The notes beneath the pieces are model-generated. The model had not been told where the DNA came from. It saw only the letters and a list, made by a program, of their open reading frames with translations, and ran no database searches. A DNA stretch of 33,664 nt from Lachnospiraceae bacterium UBA3692 (GTDB lineage: Bacteria; Bacillota; Clostridia; Lachnospirales; Lachnospiraceae), in NCBI GenBank assembly GCA_002372815.1, contig DFIR01000043.1:1-33664 (forward strand). Direction: 5' to 3'. How positions within the stretch are numbered: the first letter of the stretch is position 1; every line of letters starts with the position of its first letter. The translations under genes were made by a program, and so were the position numbers. Positions 25,813-33,147 of the stretch are shown piece after piece.

Positions 25813-27390
25813 ATGTATAGGGATGGTATGATCTGGGCAGCGATGAACGACGCGGGGGAGAATTTCGGCATCCTTCCCGGCAAGGCGAACCGGCACGGCA
25901 TGATCGCCGGCGCGACCGGTACCGGCAAGACGATCACGCTCAAGGTGCTGGCCGAATCTTTCAGTGACATGGGTGTTCCCGTGTTCCTCGCGGACGTCAA
26001 GGGAGACCTGGCGGGCATGATCGCTCCCGGCAAGGACTCGGAGGACATGCAGAGAAGGATCGCGAAGTTCGGGCTGGCGGAGGCCGGCTTCACCTACCAC
26101 GGATATCCCACGACTTTCTGGGATATTTACGGGAAGAACGGCATCCAGCTGCGGACCACGGTCTCGGAGATGGGACCGCTCCTGCTGGCGCGCATTCTCA
26201 GACTGAATGAGCTGCAGAGCAACATCCTGTCCATCGTGTTCAAGATCGCGGACGACAACGAGCTCCTGTTGGTCGACATCAAGGACCTGAAGGCGATCCT
26301 GAACTATGTCCGCGCCAACAGCAAGACCTTCACCGAGCAGTACGGGAAGATGAGCCCTGTCTCCATCGACGCCATCCTCCGCTCGGTCGTGGCGCTGGAG
26401 ATCGACGGCGGCGACGTCTTCTTCGGCGAGCCCGCCCTCAATGTGCACGACTGGTTCACGGTCGGCGAGGGCGGCAGAGGCATGATCAACATCCTCGACA
26501 GCGAGAGCCTGATCAACAACGGCAGACTCTATTCCACCTTCCTGCTGTGGCTGCTCTCCGAGCTGTTTGAGACGCTGCCGGAAGTCGGCGACCTCTCCAA
26601 GCCCAAGATGGTGTTCTTCTTCGACGAGGCGCACCTTCTGTTCGACGACGCCCCGAAGCTCCTCCTGGAGAAGATCGAGCAGGTCGTCAAGCTGATCCGA
26701 AGCAAGGGCGTCGGCGTCTATTTCATCACACAGAACCCGCGCGATATTCCGGACGGCGTCATCGCGCAGCTCTCCAACAGGATCCAGCACGGACTGCGCG
26801 CCTACACCCCTTCGGAGCAGCGCGCCGTGAAGGCCGCCGCGGAGTCCTTCCGCGTGAATCCCGCCTTCAACACCTATGAGGCGATCCTCGGCCTGGGCAC
26901 GGGCGAGGCGGTCATCTCCTTCCTGCAGGAGGACGGCACGCCGATGATGGCGGAGAAGGTCTCGATCCTGCCTCCCCAGAGCCGCATGGGCTCCATCACG
27001 GAGGAGGAGCGCAGCATGAAGATCCGCGAGAGCCTGCTCTACGGCAAGTACGCAGAGGCCACGGATCCCGATTCCGCATTCGAATTCCTTGAGAGGAAGG
27101 GCCTTGAGGAGGCGGCCGCGGCAGCGGCGGCAGCCCAGAAGGCGGCGGAAGAGAAGGCTGCGGCCGCAGAGGCGGCAGCGGCGGAGAAGGAAGCCGCGAA
27201 GCAGGCCGCACAGGCGGAGGCCGCCAAGAGGCGCGCTGCCAAGAACGTCGGCAGCTCCGTCGCAGGCACGGTCGGACGCGAAGTCGGCAAGTCTGTCGGC
27301 GGCATGTTCGGCAAGTTCGGCAAGACCCTCGGCGGCAACCTCGGTGCCAGCCTGGGCAGAGGCATCCTGAATACGTTCTTCAGCAAATAA
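25813..27390 (+). CDS. HerA-like ATPase, DUF853/YjgR family
   Basis: A 525-residue P-loop ATPase related to the HerA/FtsK-type helicase fold. Walker A is GATGTGKT (33-40), Walker B is MVFFFDEAHLL with Asp271-Glu272, and VYFITQNPRDIPD is a likely sensor region. It matches the YjgR/DUF853 family of unknown function. The last 100 residues are an Ala/Glu/Lys-rich coiled coil (about 430-475) followed by a Gly-rich segment (VGREVGKSVGGMFGKFGKTL) ending NTFFSK. The ATG at 25813 has GGAGGG upstream. No NurA nuclease or other defence gene is adjacent, so a DNA-repair or defence role cannot be claimed. A palindromic terminator lies about 30 bp downstream. Confidence 0.88.
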   Translation: MYRDGMIWAAMNDAGENFGILPGKANRHGMIAGATGTGKTITLKVLAESFSDMGVPVFLADVKGDLAGMIAPGKDSEDMQRRIAKFGLAEAGFTYHGYPTTFWDIYGKNGIQLRTTVSEMGPLLLARILRLNELQSNILSIVFKIADDNELLLVDIKDLKAILNYVRANSKTFTEQYGKMSPVSIDAILRSVVALEIDGGDVFFGEPALNVHDWFTVGEGGRGMINILDSESLINNGRLYSTFLLWLLSELFETLPEVGDLSKPKMVFFFDEAHLLFDDAPKLLLEKIEQVVKLIRSKGVGVYFITQNPRDIPDGVIAQLSNRIQHGLRAYTPSEQRAVKAAAESFRVNPAFNTYEAILGLGTGEAVISFLQEDGTPMMAEKVSILPPQSRMGSITEEERSMKIRESLLYGKYAEATDPDSAFEFLERKGLEEAAAAAAAAQKAAEEKAAAAEAAAAEKEAAKQAAQAEAAKRRAAKNVGSSVAGTVGREVGKSVGGMFGKFGKTLGGNLGASLGRGILNTFFSK

Positions 27391-27422
27391 ACAGAAGATG
27401 ATCCTGCGTGAATGAAAAGAGA

Positions 27423-27456
27423 GCCGCATCCCGGTCGGGATGCGGCGCTTTGTTAT
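27423..27456. terminator. Bidirectional terminator between HerA-like gene and aroA
   Basis: GCCGCATCCC (27423-27432) and GGGATGCGGC (27437-27446) form a perfect 10-bp stem with a 4-nt loop. On the + strand GCTTTGTT follows; on the - strand TCTCTTTTCATT follows. Both are moderately U-rich, so it can end transcription from the HerA-like gene and possibly from aroA. Confidence 0.75.
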
Positions 27457-27480
27457 CTGCCGGGTGTCGTGATCTCGAGA

Positions 27481-27563
27481 CTGTGTATGTATGTCTCAGT
27501 CCTTATGAAGCTGTACTGCAATCTGCAGTACAGCTTCATAAGGACTGCAACATACACGTACAG
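27481..27563. repeat. Long near-perfect inverted repeat (24-bp perfect core)
   Basis: Positions 27497-27520 are an exact reverse complement of 27524-27547 around the 3-base centre ATC. Outside a 2-base mismatch, TGTATGT (27488-27494) pairs with ACATACA (27550-27556), and CTGTGT (27481-27486) pairs with GTACAG (27558-27563) with two wobbles. The whole forms a hairpin of about 40 base pairs, 28 bp beyond the 3' end of aroA. No U-tract borders it. It is AT-richer than its surroundings and could be a MITE-like remnant or an RNA-stability hairpin. Confidence 0.9.
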
Positions 27564-27590
27564 CTTCCTAGGGCGGCTGAAAAGTGGCTC

Positions 27591-28922
27591 CTACTTCGCC
27601 AGTCCCGCCAGATCCTTATAGAAGGAAGGGTAGCTGACAGACGCGCACGCGTGGTCGTCCAGGACGGTCTGCCCGTCCGCGACCAGGGAGGCGACCGCGA
27701 AGGACATCGCGATGCGGTGGTCGCCGCAGGTGTGGATCAGGGCGCCCTGCAGATCGGCCTTCCCTTCAATGATCATGCCGTCGTCCGTCGGGGTGACGTC
27801 CGCGCCCATCGCGAGGAGATTCTCCGTCACGGTGCGGATCCGGTCCGTCTCCTTGACTTTCAGCTCCGCGGCGTCCCGGATGACCGTGCGGCCCTCCGCG
27901 CAGGCGGCCATGACCGCAAGGACGGGAAGTTCGTCGATCAGGGTCGGAATCATGGCGCCCTCGATCACGGTCCCGTGCAGAGGCGCGTGACGGACGAGCA
28001 GGTCCGCGGCCGGCTCGGCGTCGTCATACATCCGCACGATCTCAATGTCTGCGCCCATGGCACGTGCCGCTTCCAGCATGCCGGCGCGTGTGGGATTGAT
28101 GCCGACGCCGGTCAGGAGGACCTCCGAATCCGGCACGATCGAAGCGGCGGCGATGTAATAGGCGGCGGAAGAGATATCCCCGGGGACCCGCACAGGGCGG
28201 CCGGTGAGACGGCTGCAGGGGCGGATCTCCGCCAGCGCGCCTTCCCCGCCCGGAAGGATACTGGAGCGCACATCGGCCCCGAAAGCGCGGAGCATGCGCT
28301 CCGTGTGGTCCCTGGAGAGGGAGGGCTCCGTGACGGAGACCGGCCCGTCCGCGTAGAGACCGGCGCAGAGGATGGCGGATTTGACCTGGGCGGAGGCGAC
28401 AGGACTCCTGTAAGAAAATGCATGCAGTCCGGATTCGCCGGCGCCACGGATCAGGAGCGGCGCGCAGCCATTGCCGGATAGACTTGTGATGGAAGCGCCC
28501 ATACCGGCCAGCGGCGTCATCACGCGCTTCATGGGGCGGCTGTTGACACTGTCATCGCCGCCGAGGACTGTGTCGAAGTGCTGCGGGGCCAGGATGCCGC
28601 AGAGGATCCTGGTCGTGGTGCCGCTGTTGCCGGTGTCCAGCCGGACGGCGCCGTCCTTGATGTATTCGGGATCCGGTGTCAGCCCGCGGAGGCCGCGGCC
28701 GTGAACGATGACCCGGGAAGAGGGTCCGTCAAAGTCTACGGATACGCCCAACCTGCGAAAACAGGAGACCGTGGAAAGACAGTCCGCGCCGGACAGGAAA
28801 CCGGTGATCTCCGTGACGCCGTCGGCCAGGGCGCCGAACATGACGGCGCGGTGGGAGATCGATTTATCCCCCGGGACGGCGATGGTGCCGCGGAGCGGGC
28901 GGGAAGGTGCAAGTGTGAGCAT
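27591..28922 (-). CDS. aroA: 5-enolpyruvylshikimate-3-phosphate synthase (AroA)
   Basis: Transfers enolpyruvyl from PEP to shikimate-3-phosphate, the sixth step of the shikimate pathway. Its 443 residues match bacterial enzymes. Motifs are PGDKSISHR (Lys20, Arg25) near the N-terminus, LDTGNSGTTTR, SRPMKRV, PTLIDELP with the catalytic Asp, KVKETDR and CGDHRIAM. The ATG at 28922 has GAGGAGG just upstream on the - strand. It is the second gene of a tyrA-aroA pair, 45 bp downstream of tyrA, with no visible promoter of its own. The NSGTTTR variant with Thr instead of Ala at the fourth position occurs in some EPSP synthases and may affect glyphosate sensitivity; this is inference. Confidence 0.96.
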   Translation of the reverse strand: MLTLAPSRPLRGTIAVPGDKSISHRAVMFGALADGVTEITGFLSGADCLSTVSCFRRLGVSVDFDGPSSRVIVHGRGLRGLTPDPEYIKDGAVRLDTGNSGTTTRILCGILAPQHFDTVLGGDDSVNSRPMKRVMTPLAGMGASITSLSGNGCAPLLIRGAGESGLHAFSYRSPVASAQVKSAILCAGLYADGPVSVTEPSLSRDHTERMLRAFGADVRSSILPGGEGALAEIRPCSRLTGRPVRVPGDISSAAYYIAAASIVPDSEVLLTGVGINPTRAGMLEAARAMGADIEIVRMYDDAEPAADLLVRHAPLHGTVIEGAMIPTLIDELPVLAVMAACAEGRTVIRDAAELKVKETDRIRTVTENLLAMGADVTPTDDGMIIEGKADLQGALIHTCGDHRIAMSFAVASLVADGQTVLDDHACASVSYPSFYKDLAGLAK

Positions 28923-28967
28923 AGGAAGCCTCCTCTTACAGTTGTGAGATGCGGTCGGGGCCGCCGG

Positions 28968-30053
28968 TCAGTGCAGGGTGTAGCCGTTGTCCGCGAGCAG
29001 CACGCGCGCGCGGTCCAGGGCGTCCTGGGTGTCGAACTCCATGCGCAGGACGCCTTCCTGGTACTCCCGGTTGTGGGAGATGCCGAGGTTGCGGATGTTG
29101 ATATTGTCGGCGGCCAGCAGCTGGACGATGGCGGCGATGACGCCCGGATGATCCTCGATGTCGGCGTGGATGATATAGGTGCGGCGGATCGGTCCCGAGG
29201 AGAGATCCGCGAAGCTGTCGCGGTAGGTCCGCGCGTTGGAAAAGAAATCGCGGATCCTGTCCCCGTCTCGCTCAGTGAGCAGATCCCGGAAGGACTGCAG
29301 GAGATCGACGTAGCGGTCCAGGAGCTCCAGGATGTTGCCGGTGTTCGTGAGACAGATCTGCTCCCACATGACCGGGGAGGAGGAGGAGATGCGCGTGATG
29401 TCCTTGAAACCGCCGGCGGCGAGCATGCGCAGGAGGCCGTCGTCCCGGTCGCTCTCGCGGACCAGGTTCACCAGGGAGGCGGAGACCACGTGCGGCAGGT
29501 GGCTGATGGCCGCCGTCGCCAGATCGTGGGTCTTGCTGTCCAGGCGGAGCGGGATTGCGCCGAGGGAGCGGACGAAGGATTCCATGAAGGCGGTCTGGTC
29601 CTCAGGGAACTCGGGCTCCGGGGCGAGGATATAGAAGGCGTTCTCCAGGAAGCGCGCCTTGGAATTGCGGTAGCCGATGCGCTCGCTGCCGGTCATCGGG
29701 TGCCCGCCGATGAAGCGGGAGGAGAGGCCTGCGGCGCGGACGTGCCGGTGCATGGTGCTCTTGACGCTGCCGACATCCGTGAGGATGGCGTCCTCGCGCA
29801 GGTAAGGCGCGAGAAGCTTCAGGTTCTCCTCGTTGCGCTCGACCGGCGCGCAGAGGAAGATGATGTCGCATTCCGTGAAGACAGGGCCGGCGCCGTCGGC
29901 GGCGAGGTCCGCCACACCGTCATGATATGCCTCCGCGAGGGACGTCCTGTCGGGGTCGTAAGCGATGATGCGGGTGCCGGGATGCTTCTCCCGGATGGCG
30001 CGCGCGATGCTGCCGCCGATCAGACCGAGACCGTAGAAACCGATGGTGTGCAT
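28968..30053 (-). CDS. tyrA: Prephenate dehydrogenase with C-terminal ACT domain
   Basis: Oxidative decarboxylation of prephenate to 4-hydroxyphenylpyruvate in tyrosine synthesis. The N-terminal Rossmann motif GLGLIGGS (8-15) binds NAD. TDVGSVKS, GGHPMTGSE with the catalytic His, and AISHLPH mark the dehydrogenase. Residues about 290-361 (YIIHADIEDHPGVIAAIV) form an ACT domain that probably mediates feedback by tyrosine. The length of 361 fits clostridial TyrA. The ATG at 30053 has GGAGGT upstream. The promoter 30101-30129 would drive it together with aroA. Confidence 0.95.
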   Translation of the reverse strand: MHTIGFYGLGLIGGSIARAIREKHPGTRIIAYDPDRTSLAEAYHDGVADLAADGAGPVFTECDIIFLCAPVERNEENLKLLAPYLREDAILTDVGSVKSTMHRHVRAAGLSSRFIGGHPMTGSERIGYRNSKARFLENAFYILAPEPEFPEDQTAFMESFVRSLGAIPLRLDSKTHDLATAAISHLPHVVSASLVNLVRESDRDDGLLRMLAAGGFKDITRISSSSPVMWEQICLTNTGNILELLDRYVDLLQSFRDLLTERDGDRIRDFFSNARTYRDSFADLSSGPIRRTYIIHADIEDHPGVIAAIVQLLAADNINIRNLGISHNREYQEGVLRMEFDTQDALDRARVLLADNGYTLH

Positions 30054-30100
30054 AATTCTACCTCCAAACCGCAGAAAACGCAGGATAAAACATCGAATTG

Positions 30101-30129
30101 ACTATATCACTTCCGGGCTCCCGGGACAA
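30101..30129 (-). promoter_or_regulatory. Promoter for tyrA-aroA with palindromic spacer
   Basis: Read on the - strand: TTGTCC (30129-30124), 17-bp spacer, TATAGT (30106-30101). The spacer contains the inverted repeat CCGGG-CT-CCCGG (30113-30124, + strand), a possible repressor site. The expected transcript start is about 40 nt before the tyrA ATG. Confidence 0.6.
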
Positions 30130-30141
30130 TTACCAGTTGGA

Positions 30142-30192
30142 TGTACATTTTTTTCATATCAGCTTGTCATATCTTTGTACATTTAGTAGAAT
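30142..30192 (+). promoter_or_regulatory. Promoter for the EF-G-like gene with flanking TGTACATTT repeats
   Basis: TTGTCA (30164-30169), 17-bp spacer, TAGAAT (30187-30192), about 78 bp before the ATG at 30270. TGTACATTT occurs at 30142-30150 and again at 30176-30184, 34 bp apart, one before the -35 and one within the spacer. They may be operator half-sites. This promoter and that of tyrA diverge from a 216-bp gap. Confidence 0.65.
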
Positions 30193-30269
30193 AAGAAGGA
30201 CGCTTTTTTCGTTTTATAGAAGCGGCATTTAGCAAATATATACAAGTTTAACTACTGGAGGTTTGGGAG

Positions 30270-32360
30270 ATGAAGGTTTATACCACGGAAAAGATCAGGA
30301 ATGTCGTCCTTCTCGGCCACGGCAGTGCCGGTAAGACGACCCTCGCGGAAGCGATGCTCAACCTTGCGGGCGTAACTTCGCGTATGGGCAGAGTCGAGGA
30401 CAAGAACACCGTCAGCGACTTCACCAAGGAGGAGCAGAAGAGAGGATTTTCGATCCGCACTGCGCTTCTGCCGATCGAGTGGAAGGACTGCAAGATCAAT
30501 ATCCTGGACACTCCCGGCTACTTTGACTTCGTCGGCGAAGTGGAAGAGGCTGTCAACGTGGCGGACGCCGCGATCATCGTCGTCTCCGGCAAGTCCGGCA
30601 TCGAGGCCGGCACGGAGCGCGCATGGGATCTGTGCGAGAAGTTTGCCCTTCCCCGCATGATCTATGTCTCCGACATGGACGTCGACAACGTCAACTATAA
30701 CCAGGTCGTGGAATCTCTGCAGGAGCGCTTCGGCAAGAAGGTCGCGCCTTTCATCCTTCCCATCCACGAAGGCAGCGCTCTGACGGGCTATGTGAACGTC
30801 ATCGGCGAGAAGGCTTTCAAGTGGCAGGGCAAGGAAGTCAAGGAGTGCGACATCCCCGCAGTCAGCCAGGACGAGATGGAAGGCTATCGCGACAGCCTGA
30901 TGGAAGCAATCGCGGAGTCCAGCGAAGAGTTCATGGAGCGCTACTTCGAGGGCGACACCTTTACGGATGACGAGATCCGCACGGCCGTGCACGATCAGAT
31001 CCTGGAAGATGCGATCGTTCCCGTCGAGATGGGCAGCAGCACGCAGGCCCGCGGCATCTACACGCTCCTCGATGACATCGTGAAGTATCTGCCCGCCCCC
31101 AACCGCAAGACCGTCGAGGGCACCAACACGAAGACCGGCGCAGCCTTCACCGCGAAGTTCGACGACGCGCAGCCGAAGAGCGCCTTCATCTTCAAGACCA
31201 TCGTGGATCCTTTCATCGGCAGATATTCCCTGATCAAGGTCCGCAGCGGCGTCTTCAAGACAGATGACACTGTCTACGACACCACCCTCGAGAGCGAGCT
31301 CCGCCTCGGCAAGCTCTACACCATGATGGGCAAGCAGACCACCGAGATCCCGGAGCTGCACGCCGGCGATATCGGCGCGGTCGCGAAGCTCGGCGAAGCA
31401 AAGACCGGCGATACCCTCTCCACCAAGGCAGAGCCGATCCAGTACGAGCAGATGCAGCTCTCCACGCCTTACACCTACATCCGCTACAAGGCGAAGAATA
31501 AGAACGACATCGACAAGATCGCCCAGGCGATGTCCAAGATCTCCTCTGAGGATCCTACCTTCTACATGCTCAACGATTCCGAGAACGGCCAGACCCTGAT
31601 CTACGGTATCGGCGACATGCAGCTCGAGGTCGTCAAGAGCATGCTCGCCAACGAGTACAAGGTCGAGATCGAGACCATGGCTCCGAAGGTGGCTTACCGC
31701 GAGACCATCCGCAAGAACTCCGACTGCGAGTTCAAGTATAAGAAGCAGTCCGGCGGCCATGGCCAGTACGGTCACGTCAAGATGCGCTTCAGCCCCTCCG
31801 GCAACATGGCCGAGCACTACGAGTTCGGCGAAGAGGTCGTCGGCGGCAGCGTCCCGAGGAACTTCTTCCCCGCTGTCGAAAAGGGCGTCGCGGAAGGCGT
31901 CAAGAAGGGACCGCTTGCGGCATATCCCGTCGTCGGCATCAAGGCTGTCCTGTACGATGGTTCCTACCACCCGGTCGACTCCTCCGAAATGGCCTTCAAG
32001 ACCGCTGCAAACCAGTGCTTCAAGAAGGGCATCATGGACGCGAACCCGGTCCTGCTCGAGCCCATCGTGAACCTGAAGGTCACCATCCCGGATACCTACA
32101 CCGGCGACGTCATGGGCGACCTGAATAAGCGCAGAGGCATCGTGCTCGGCATGAACCCCATCGGCAACGGCAAGACCGTCGTCGAGGCGCGCGTCCCTCA
32201 GTCCGAACTCTTCGACTACTGCACCGTCCTGCGCAGCATGACCGGCGGCCGCGGCGACTACGCTTACAGCTTCGACAGCTACGAGCAGGTCCCTGCGGAA
32301 ATCCAGGCCAAGGAAGTTGCCGCCAGACAGGCAGCTCTCGAGGAAGGCGCCGAGGACTGA
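30270..32360 (+). CDS. EF-G-like translational GTPase paralogue
   Basis: A 696-residue five-domain GTPase of the EF-G-like group rather than canonical FusA. The P-loop is GHGSAGKTT. The G3 motif is DTPGY with Tyr84 where EF-G has the catalytic His, and the G4 motif is SDMD (134-137) instead of NKMD. Domain II (about 300-390), III, the domain IV segment GGHGQYGHVKMRF and V (DVMGDLNKRRGIVLGM) are all present. The ATG at 30270 follows GGAGGT (30257-30262). There is no ribosomal-protein context; it stands alone with its own promoter and terminator. Role is unproven: a ribosome-associated function in recycling, rescue or stress is possible. The changed GTPase residues suggest weak or altered hydrolysis. 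Confidence 0.9.
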   Translation: MKVYTTEKIRNVVLLGHGSAGKTTLAEAMLNLAGVTSRMGRVEDKNTVSDFTKEEQKRGFSIRTALLPIEWKDCKINILDTPGYFDFVGEVEEAVNVADAAIIVVSGKSGIEAGTERAWDLCEKFALPRMIYVSDMDVDNVNYNQVVESLQERFGKKVAPFILPIHEGSALTGYVNVIGEKAFKWQGKEVKECDIPAVSQDEMEGYRDSLMEAIAESSEEFMERYFEGDTFTDDEIRTAVHDQILEDAIVPVEMGSSTQARGIYTLLDDIVKYLPAPNRKTVEGTNTKTGAAFTAKFDDAQPKSAFIFKTIVDPFIGRYSLIKVRSGVFKTDDTVYDTTLESELRLGKLYTMMGKQTTEIPELHAGDIGAVAKLGEAKTGDTLSTKAEPIQYEQMQLSTPYTYIRYKAKNKNDIDKIAQAMSKISSEDPTFYMLNDSENGQTLIYGIGDMQLEVVKSMLANEYKVEIETMAPKVAYRETIRKNSDCEFKYKKQSGGHGQYGHVKMRFSPSGNMAEHYEFGEEVVGGSVPRNFFPAVEKGVAEGVKKGPLAAYPVVGIKAVLYDGSYHPVDSSEMAFKTAANQCFKKGIMDANPVLLEPIVNLKVTIPDTYTGDVMGDLNKRRGIVLGMNPIGNGKTVVEARVPQSELFDYCTVLRSMTGGRGDYAYSFDSYEQVPAEIQAKEVAARQAALEEGAED

Positions 32361-32380
32361 TGCTTTCCGGAATAATAATT

Positions 32381-32435
32381 CAGGGGACGGTTCTTCACGT
32401 ATTATGCGTGGGGAACCGTCCCCTGCGTATTTTTA
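32381..32435 (+). terminator. REP-like hairpin placed as terminator of the EF-G-like gene
   Basis: CAGGGGACGGTTC (32381-32393) pairs perfectly with GAACCGTCCCCTG (32413-32425). Inner bases add two wobbles and CACG/CGTG, closing a loop near 32401-32405. CGTATTTTTACG follows with five T (32430-32434). It starts 20 bp after the stop, so it can terminate the gene. Its arms are the dispersed repeat core. Confidence 0.8.
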
Positions 32436-32444
32436 CGTGAGGAG

Positions 32445-32483
32445 TTGTCCCTTGCGTCACACAGGGGACGGTTCTCTGTGTGA
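32445..32483. repeat. REP-like repeat, second copy
   Basis: A degenerate arm GTTGTCCCTTG (32445-32455) faces CAGGGGACGGTTCTC (32462-32476). Overlapping this, TCACACAG (32457-32464) and CTGTGTGA (32476-32483) are perfect complements, so two mutually exclusive hairpins are possible. The 15-mer CAGGGGACGGTTCTC is the exact reverse complement of the segment that joins units in the 47-bp array. Confidence 0.75.
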
Positions 32484-32526
32484 GTAAGGGCTTGAAGTGG
32501 CAAAAAATCCTGATTTTCTGCGGGCC

Positions 32527-32550
32527 GCACAGGGGGACAGTCCTTTGTGC
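32527..32550. repeat. REP-like repeat, degenerate copy
   Basis: GCACAGGGGG (32527-32536) pairs with TCCTTTGTGC (32541-32550) as 10 base pairs with three wobbles and a 4-base loop. It resembles the core CAGGGGACGG with changes, and so looks like a decayed member of the family. Confidence 0.5.
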
Positions 32551-32896
32551 AGCCGGTGATGGATCCGGCTATTCGGGATACTATGGTATTGCACTATTTA
32601 TTTCTGATATTTCAAGCAGTAGTGCGCTTGAAAAAGTCCGGCACTACCTTTGCAAAAATTAATGGAAAAAAGTGCCGCGTTTACTATACTGCGTACAGGA
32701 CTTATCTGAATAAAGATTATTTGACACGTTTATAACAAAGATGCACTACATGGAAGGCTGATTGCAGGAGCGTAGTGCATTTTTTTGCGGATTTTGCACT
32801 TTTATTTCTATTATTTCTTATTCGTAGTGGGACAAAACAAGAAACGCACTATCTTCCGGACATTTCGAGAGATTTGGTGCATGCGTCCTGTGTGCA
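32551..32896. other. AT-rich gene-free stretch with GCACTA(C/T) motifs
   Basis: No gene is supported here. Short open frames lack ribosome binding sites and recognisable products. The DNA is clearly AT-richer than the coding regions. GCACTAC or GCACTAT occurs at 32591, 32641, 32743 and 32846, and its inverse GTAGTGC at 32619 and 32772, forming at least two inverted pairs. The stretch could encode an untranslated RNA ending at 32786 or be the remnant of an element. Confidence 0.5.
32737..32786 (+). terminator. Terminator-like hairpin in the EF-G-like/leuS gap
   Basis: ATGCACTAC (32741-32749) pairs with GTAGTGCAT (32772-32780), followed by seven T counting the last stem base (32780-32786). AAAG before the left arm extends pairing into the T run. 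The 22-base loop is long. No gene stops just upstream, so if it is active it ends either a non-coding transcript or read-through. Confidence 0.6.
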
Positions 32897-33047
32897 CCCT
32901 GCGCGCAGCGCATGCGTGTATACACACCGCGCGGAGAACCGTCCCCTGCGCGCAGCGCATGCGTGTATACACACCGCGCGGAGAACCGTCCCCTGCGCGC
33001 AGCGCATACGTGTATACACACCGCGCAGAGAACCGTCCCCTGCGCGC
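32897..33047 (+). repeat. 47-bp tandem repeat array upstream of leuS
   Basis: Units lie at 32897-32943, 32944-32990 and 32991-33037, with a 10-base partial fourth. Units one and two are identical and unit three has two substitutions. Each unit contains the palindromes GTGTATACAC (unit positions 20-29) and CCGCGCGG (31-38; broken in unit three). AACCGTCCCCTG spans each junction (32937, 32984, 33031), matching the dispersed repeat core. There are no spacers between units, so it is not a CRISPR array. Confidence 0.95.
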
Positions 33048-33068
33048 GCCCGCGGAGCGCCTGCGCGG

Positions 33069-33097
33069 TTGACATCCTTGTGCTTCGGGCTTAGAAT
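33069..33097 (+). promoter_or_regulatory. Near-consensus promoter for leuS
   Basis: A perfect TTGACA (33069-33074), 17-bp spacer, TAGAAT (33092-33097). The predicted transcript start near 33104 gives a leader of about 44 nt, too short for a T-box. The array ends 21 bp before the -35. Confidence 0.85.
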
Positions 33098-33147
33098 GGG
33101 AACGATACACCGGAAAATGTACAGTGCGCATAGGAGCTATACATACG

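Noticed and set aside
23230..27429. A second long antisense open frame opposite the lipoprotein and HerA-like genes
   Set aside because: The same codon-bias effect. The + strand genes here carry lipobox, Walker A and Walker B motifs and proper start signals.
32661..32690. T-box-like GTGCCGCG sequence upstream of leuS
   Set aside because: It lacks the TGGNACCGCG consensus and the other T-box stems. It lies upstream of the predicted leuS promoter, so it would not be in the leuS leader.
32480..32735. Two short open frames of about 60 codons
   Set aside because: No ribosome binding site, no recognisable product, and they overlap the repeat and motif-rich non-coding stretch.
32897..33047. CRISPR array
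   Set aside because: Units are directly adjacent with no unique spacers, and no cas genes are present.
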